Assembly: GCA_944322325.1 (NCBI GenBank)
Contig: CALUOQ010000007.1
Location: forward strand, 1-64,000
From: an uncultured Alloprevotella sp.
GTDB taxonomy: Bacteria > Bacteroidota > Bacteroidia > Bacteroidales > Bacteroidaceae
Reading direction: 5' to 3'
Length of the DNA: 64,000 bases
Every line of letters starts with the position of its first letter. The stretch's first letter is position 1. Below the pieces are notes generated by a model. The model was not told the DNA's origin. It ran no database searches and saw only the letters and a program-made list of their open reading frames with translations. Below are positions 59,473 to 64,000 of the stretch, one piece after another. Both the position numbers and the translations under genes were made by a program.

Positions 59473-60852
59473 ATGGAAGTATTCCTCATCAAGACCCTGC
59501 AACTGCTGCTGTGTTTCGCCATTCTGGTGTTGCTCCACGAGGCAGGGCACTTCTTTTTCGCCAAACTGTTCAAAATCCGGGTAGAGAAATTCTGTCTTTT
59601 CTTTGACCCGTGGTTTACGCCCTTTAAGTTCAAGCCGAAGAACAGCGACACGACCTACTGCATCGGTTGGCTGCCGCTGGGCGGATACGTAAAAATTGCA
59701 GGCATGATAGACGAATCGATGGACACCGAGCAGATGAAGCAGCCGCCCCAGCCGTGGGAGTTTCGCTCCAAACCGGCGTGGCAACGCTTCTTCGTCATGA
59801 TTGGCGGCGTGCTCGTCAATTTTTTGCTCGCGCTCTTCATTTATTCCATGGTGCTCTTCACTTGGGGCGACAGCTATATCCCCGTGAAGAACATGACCTA
59901 CGGTTTCAAGTTCAACGAGACGGCTCAACAGCTGGGCTTCCGCGACGGCGACATCCTCGTGGCGACCGACAAGGGCGAAGTGGTGCGCTTCGACGGCAAG
60001 TCGATAGACCACGTCTACCGCGACCTGTCGGAAGCCCATACCGCCACCGTGTTGCGCGGCGGTCGGGAAGTGCAAATCGCCCTGCCCGGCGACCTGAATC
60101 TCCTCGACATGATTAAGGAGGAACCGCCTTTTATCAACATCCTTTCACCCTCGGTCATAGACAGCGTCATGCCCGGCTCGCCTGCTGCCCAGGCCGGAAT
60201 GAGGGCCGGTGACCGCCTCGTCATGTTCAACGGACAGCCCCTCACGACGTGGAACGAATACGCTGACCAGATGGGGCGGCTGAACGACGTGCTCGCCGCG
60301 GGGAACCCGGCAGACAGCGCCCGCCTGCGGCGTGTGGAACTCGCCTTCTGCCACGCTGGGGCGAGCCGGGCAGACACCGTGACGCTCACGCTGACACCTT
60401 CGTTCCAGATGGGCATCTACATGGCCACCCCCTTGAGTGAATACAAGACCGTGACGCGTGAATACGGTTTCTTCGAATCTTTCCCTGCCGGTGTGGCCTA
60501 CGGCTGGCAGAAGCTGTCGGGCTACGTCAGCGACCTGCAATATCTCTTCACCAAGGACGGCGCGCAAAGTATCGGTAGCTTCGGCGCCATCGGCAGCATG
60601 TTCCCCTCGGCCTGGCAGTGGGACCGCTTCTGGGAGTTGACGGCTTTCATCAGCCTGATGCTGGCATTCATGAACATCCTCCCTATCCCGGCCCTCGACG
60701 GCGGCCACGTGCTCTTTCTCATCTACGAGATGGTCACCCGCCGCACACCGAGCGAGAAATTCATGGAGCGTGCACAGATTGTGGGCATGTCGCTCCTGAT
60801 GCTCCTGATGCTCTACGCCGTATTCAACGACGTAGTCCGGTTTGTGTTCTAA
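59473..60852 (+). CDS. rseP: RIP metalloprotease RseP
   Basis: An intramembrane site-2 protease that trims anti-sigma factors and signal-peptide remnants. The 459-residue protein has the zinc motif HEAGH (H22, E23, H26) in its first helix, one or two PDZ domains (about 120-310; PGSPAAQAGMRAGDRLVMFNG) and the third zinc ligand in ALDGGHVLFLIYEM. Length and order are normal. It starts 15 bases after dxr. Confidence 0.94.
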   Translation: MEVFLIKTLQLLLCFAILVLLHEAGHFFFAKLFKIRVEKFCLFFDPWFTPFKFKPKNSDTTYCIGWLPLGGYVKIAGMIDESMDTEQMKQPPQPWEFRSKPAWQRFFVMIGGVLVNFLLALFIYSMVLFTWGDSYIPVKNMTYGFKFNETAQQLGFRDGDILVATDKGEVVRFDGKSIDHVYRDLSEAHTATVLRGGREVQIALPGDLNLLDMIKEEPPFINILSPSVIDSVMPGSPAAQAGMRAGDRLVMFNGQPLTTWNEYADQMGRLNDVLAAGNPADSARLRRVELAFCHAGASRADTVTLTLTPSFQMGIYMATPLSEYKTVTREYGFFESFPAGVAYGWQKLSGYVSDLQYLFTKDGAQSIGSFGAIGSMFPSAWQWDRFWELTAFISLMLAFMNILPIPALDGGHVLFLIYEMVTRRTPSEKFMERAQIVGMSLLMLLMLYAVFNDVVRFVF

Positions 60853-60874
60853 CGCATAAAGGTCGTTCGGAGCC

Positions 60875-62335
60875 ATGCTGTTTAATTCCATTGCTTTCCT
60901 GTTGTTCCTGCCACTGGTATTCTGCATATACTGGTGGCTGGGACGACGAAGCAGCCTAAGGGTTCAGAATACGTTCATCGTCATCGCCAGCTACGTGTTT
61001 TACGGTTGGTGGGATTGGCGTTTCCTTTTTCTTATTGCGTTCACTACCTATTGCAGCTACCTGAGTGGCTTGTGGATAGACCGCAGCCGCGCAAAAGGGA
61101 AAGGCAAGAAGCAAATCAAGGCCATCGCCGCGGCCAACATCGTGCTTAACTTGGGCATTCTCTGCCTCTTCAAGTATTTCAATTTCTTCCAGGAAAATCT
61201 CATTGAACTCTTTGCGGCTATTGGCTATGAGCTTGACTACGTTACGCTGAACGTACTTCTTCCTGTCGGTATCAGCTTCTACACGTTCCAAGCCCTTAGT
61301 TATACCATTGATGTCTACCGCAAACGCATCGAAACGGCTCGCGACCCCATCGCGTTCTTTGCCTTTGTCAGCTTCTTCCCTCAGCTGGTGGCCGGCCCTA
61401 TCGAGCGGGCAACCAATCTTTACCCGCAATTTCTTCGGCGCCGTACGTTCGACTATGCCGAAGCCTGCGACGGCTGTCGCCTCATGCTTTGGGGATTTTT
61501 CAAAAAGCTGGCCGTGGCAGACAGCGCTGCTGCCGTGGTGAACGTGGTCTTTGCGGACGTGAATAGCTACAACGCCACGACGCTGCTCATCGGAGCGATC
61601 TTGTTTGCCTTCCAGATTTACGGTGACTTCTCTGGCTATTCGGACATCGCGATGGGTACGTCAAAACTGTTCGGCATCCGGTTGATGAAAAACTTCAACC
61701 TTCCCTATTTTTCGCGCGACATTGCCGAATTCTGGCGGCGCTGGCATATTTCGCTGAACACTTGGTTTCGCGATTACGTCTACATACCTCTTGGCGGCAG
61801 TCGGGTACGTCGTAGCCTCATTGTCCGCAACACGTTCGCCATCTTCCTTTTGAGCGGCCTGTGGCACGGTGCCAACTGGACCTTCATCACTTGGGGAGCC
61901 TACCATGCCGCCCTTTTCCTGCCGCTCATACTCCTCGGGCGAAACCGCAAATACACCGATGTGGTCGCCGCGGGCAGGACGTGGGCCCGTCCGCACGAGG
62001 TGCTGCAAATGGGAGTGACTTTCCTTCTCGTGACCATAGGCTGGATCATCTTCCGGGCGACGGACATTCATCAGGCGCTCCATTATATTGCGCGACTGGC
62101 AGACTTGTCCGCTTACGCGTTCCCCAACCTCGACGGTATGACTTTACTTGTTGTAGCTGAGTCTTCGTTAGCTATTTTCGTGATGCTGCTTCTCGAATGG
62201 AAAAGCCGTATGAAGCCTCATCCCCTCTGCTGGTCTGCCAAGCTCCCCGTACGTTGGTGTGGCTACTTGCTTTTTTCTGTTTGGAGTTTCCTTTCCTATA
62301 CTACCGGACAGGCTTTCATATATTTCCAGTTCTAA
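60875..62335 (+). CDS. MBOAT family O-acyltransferase (AlgI/DltB-like)
   Basis: A multi-pass membrane enzyme of 486 residues that passes an acyl group, usually acetyl, across the membrane to an extracellular polymer. Motifs are the N-terminal MLFNSIAFLLFLPLVFCIYW, SFFPQLVAGPIERA, SGYSDIAMGTSKLFG, EFWRRWHISLNTW and the catalytic His in GLWHGANWTFITWG. It is 22 bases from rseP and is followed by an SGNH-like partner, the usual two-component arrangement. The acceptor polymer is unknown. Confidence 0.9.
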   Translation: MLFNSIAFLLFLPLVFCIYWWLGRRSSLRVQNTFIVIASYVFYGWWDWRFLFLIAFTTYCSYLSGLWIDRSRAKGKGKKQIKAIAAANIVLNLGILCLFKYFNFFQENLIELFAAIGYELDYVTLNVLLPVGISFYTFQALSYTIDVYRKRIETARDPIAFFAFVSFFPQLVAGPIERATNLYPQFLRRRTFDYAEACDGCRLMLWGFFKKLAVADSAAAVVNVVFADVNSYNATTLLIGAILFAFQIYGDFSGYSDIAMGTSKLFGIRLMKNFNLPYFSRDIAEFWRRWHISLNTWFRDYVYIPLGGSRVRRSLIVRNTFAIFLLSGLWHGANWTFITWGAYHAALFLPLILLGRNRKYTDVVAAGRTWARPHEVLQMGVTFLLVTIGWIIFRATDIHQALHYIARLADLSAYAFPNLDGMTLLVVAESSLAIFVMLLLEWKSRMKPHPLCWSAKLPVRWCGYLLFSVWSFLSYTTGQAFIYFQF

Positions 62336-62448
62336 CCCCGCCGCGAGGAGTCCCCTGTGCCTTATTGTTGAAATAGTAATTGATTCCGCAGCCTTCACCA
62401 CAGTTGTCACGAAATCCCGTTTCCTAAAAAACAAATAGCCCAGCACTG

Positions 62449-63396
62449 ATGAAACGTTTCCTCATACGAACCATAGCCTTTACCTGTCTATTTGTCGGCG
62501 TGCTTTTTATCTTGAATCTCATCCTGCCCTATAATCCGGACGGTTATATGCGTGAGTATTTCGTCAAGACGGCGCGCCTGGATAGCACTGACAGAAACAA
62601 AGTTGTCATTCTTGGCGGCAGTAATGTGGCTTTTGGATATGACAGCAAGCTATTGACCGATTCTCTGAACCGGCCCGTAATTAATGCGGGACTTCATGCA
62701 GGTCTCGGACTAAAGTTCATTGTAGATGATGCGAGCCGTTACTTAAAACGAGGAGATATTCTCGTTCTTTCTCCCGAGTATGAGCATTTCTTTGCCGCTA
62801 CGGCATACGGCGGGCATCCCTTGGCTGATATTTTTTATCTTAGCGACGGACGCGTTGCCTCCTTACTTGACATGAAACAATGGAGCACCGTACTTGAAAA
62901 TACGCCGTTTTACCTTAAAGAAAAAGTCCGGTACACGGCCACAGCCTGGGCGTTAAAGAGGGCCAACCATACTCAGCTTTCGCGTATGTCTGCATTCAAT
63001 GAATACGGAGACATGGTCGCACATTGGCCGGACAGCTTGTCTCATTACACAGCGCCGGCCGAGACATCTTCAACACCGCAGGAGCTTAATGCGGATTACT
63101 TGCTCCATTTTGTTCAGCAGGTGAAAGAGGTAAAAAAGCGCGGCGTAGACGTTGTTCTATACCCGCCCTCGGTGGCTGTCAGTTATCTGCACTCACATGC
63201 CGCCGACATTCAATCCGTCGATTCTGCCTTTACAACTTTAGACATACCTTTTGTTTGCCGTCCTGGTGAGTGTAGTTTTCCCGACAGCTTACTTTATAAT
63301 ACACATTACCATTTGGGGCATCGCGGCGCGCAGATGCACACGTTACATCTGCTGCATCTGTTGCGCGACAAGGGCTTGGCAGATTCAGGAAACTAA
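62449..63396 (+). CDS. SGNH-like membrane-anchored protein, MBOAT partner
   Basis: A 315-residue protein with one N-terminal membrane helix (IAFTCLFVGVLFILNLIL) and a periplasmic SGNH/AlgX-like domain: VVILGGSNVAFGYDS holds the nucleophile Ser of a GGSN motif, NAGLHAGLG and VLSPEYEHF follow, and a late NTHYHLGHRG supplies the His, though the catalytic Asp of DxxH appears as N/Y. Probably transfers or removes the acyl group delivered by the MBOAT protein. Its stop abuts the convergent ABC gene with no spacer. Confidence 0.72.
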   Translation: MKRFLIRTIAFTCLFVGVLFILNLILPYNPDGYMREYFVKTARLDSTDRNKVVILGGSNVAFGYDSKLLTDSLNRPVINAGLHAGLGLKFIVDDASRYLKRGDILVLSPEYEHFFAATAYGGHPLADIFYLSDGRVASLLDMKQWSTVLENTPFYLKEKVRYTATAWALKRANHTQLSRMSAFNEYGDMVAHWPDSLSHYTAPAETSSTPQELNADYLLHFVQQVKEVKKRGVDVVLYPPSVAVSYLHSHAADIQSVDSAFTTLDIPFVCRPGECSFPDSLLYNTHYHLGHRGAQMHTLHLLHLLRDKGLADSGN

Positions 63397-64000
63397 CTAT
63401 CGCCGGGCGTCTCGCTGCTCCTCCATTTCCGCCTTCTTCACTTTGCGGAACAGGTCGGAGGCGAAGATGAAGTTATTGAGCTGCTCGTTTTGCGAACCCA
63501 TGATGTCGTCCTTGGAGCCCTGCCACTCGTTGCGGCCGTTACAGATAAAGAGGATGTGCTCGCCGATGCCCATCACGGAGTTCATGTCGTGCGTGTTGAT
63601 AACGGTAGTGGTGTTAAACTCTTTCGTGATGCCGTGAATCAGCTCATCAATGACGAGCGATGTTTTTGGGTCGAGGCCTGAATTGGGCTCGTCGCAAAAC
63701 AAATACTGCGGGTTCATCGAAATGGCGCGGGCTATGGCTACGCGTTTCTGCATACCTCCCGAGATTTCGCCGGGGTATTTGTCCTGTGCTTCGAGCAGGT
63801 TGACGCGGTCCAGGCAGAATTGCGCACGGCGCCGGCGCTCCTTGTAGGAGTCGAGAGAGAACATGTCGAGCGGGAACATGACGTTCTCGAGAACCGACAT
63901 GGAGTCAAAGAGAGCCGCGCTTTGGAAGATCATGCCCATTTCGCGGCGGAGCTTGGTCCGCTCGCGCTTGGACATATGCACAAAGTCGCGACCGTCGTAT
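63397..64000 (-). CDS. mlaF: MlaF-type ABC transporter ATPase (5' end outside window)
   Basis: The C-terminal about 200 residues of an ABC ATPase; the frame is open to the window edge, so the start and Walker A are missing. Visible are the Q-loop region MGMIFQSAALFDSMSVLENV, the signature SGGMQKRVAIARAI, Walker B YLFCDEPNSGLDP and the switch TVINTHDMNSV. This pattern is that of MlaF/Ttg2A, which drives phospholipid transport between the membranes. The GTG at 63981 is not the real start. Confidence 0.85.
   Translation of the reverse strand, partial: YDGRDFVHMSKRERTKLRREMGMIFQSAALFDSMSVLENVMFPLDMFSLDSYKERRRRAQFCLDRVNLLEAQDKYPGEISGGMQKRVAIARAISMNPQYLFCDEPNSGLDPKTSLVIDELIHGITKEFNTTTVINTHDMNSVMGIGEHILFICNGRNEWQGSKDDIMGSQNEQLNNFIFASDLFRKVKKAEMEEQRDARR

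Noticed and set aside
58318..60075. 585-residue open frame opposite dxr and rseP
   Set aside because: Spans two unrelated real genes and their junction on the other strand, which a true gene would not be expected to do.

Overview
This window comes from the chromosome of a Bacteroidales bacterium that is fairly GC-rich for the order (Prevotellaceae or a neighbouring family is my guess). The evidence is the set of order-typical genes (DUF4293, DUF4290, a Bacteroidetes-type RNA polymerase omega, BamD, a 29-residue AURKAIP1/COX24-type protein), a TonB-type outer-membrane barrel, a type IX-like C-terminal tail, and many copies of the Bacteroidetes promoter hexamer TAnnTTTG close to start codons. 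No Shine-Dalgarno pattern is evident.

Layout. 1-705: the tail of a secreted protein overlapping a small HEPN-motif gene. 1145-5409: KDO precursor synthesis (kdsA, kdsD), cardiolipin synthase and a membrane acyltransferase. 5498-9887: sugar kinase, mutS2, ferritin. 10091-10373: one minus-strand RNA unit holding SRP RNA and tRNA-Thr between a consensus promoter and a terminator. 10448-25934 (all minus): aroB, a phosphoesterase/beta-propeller fusion, a nuclease-fold protein, an EamA transporter, a GH84 glycosidase, valS, a phosphopantetheinyl transferase, ssb, DUF4293, rpoZ, bamD. 26159-31201 (minus): a surface-glycan cassette with a 3,4-ketoisomerase, an acyltransferase, an aminotransferase and three GT2 enzymes, which looks like an Fdt-type amino-sugar pathway. 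31423-36098: transketolase, rpiB, HU, the 29-residue ribosomal-type protein and RNase E/G. 36218-38782: a GH3 glycosidase.

Two accessory systems stand out. 39293-45930 is a complete corrinoid methyl-transfer operon: a stand-alone MetH-type reactivation domain, a RACo-like ferredoxin/ASKHA activator, two UroD-fold methyltransferases, a sugar-type sodium symporter and a corrinoid protein, closed by a strong terminator. It lacks any MttB or MtaB, so the methyl donor is unknown. 46378-54699 starts at a near-perfect promoter and looks like an undescribed glycosylated RiPP pathway: a GT11 fucosyltransferase, an 808-residue GT2-GT2-LanC-like protein, a radical SAM/SPASM maturase, two Cys-x-Cys-rich precursor peptides with matching GG-F leaders, and an outer-membrane barrel.

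55160-63396 is a conserved housekeeping run (tsaB, DUF4290, murA, rimM, dxr, rseP) followed by an MBOAT/SGNH-type acyl-transfer pair. The window ends inside an MlaF-type ABC ATPase. Five copies of an 80-bp intergenic element built on a 21-bp period lie at 898, 26054, 38931, 46105 and 54771, two of them flanking the RiPP operon.
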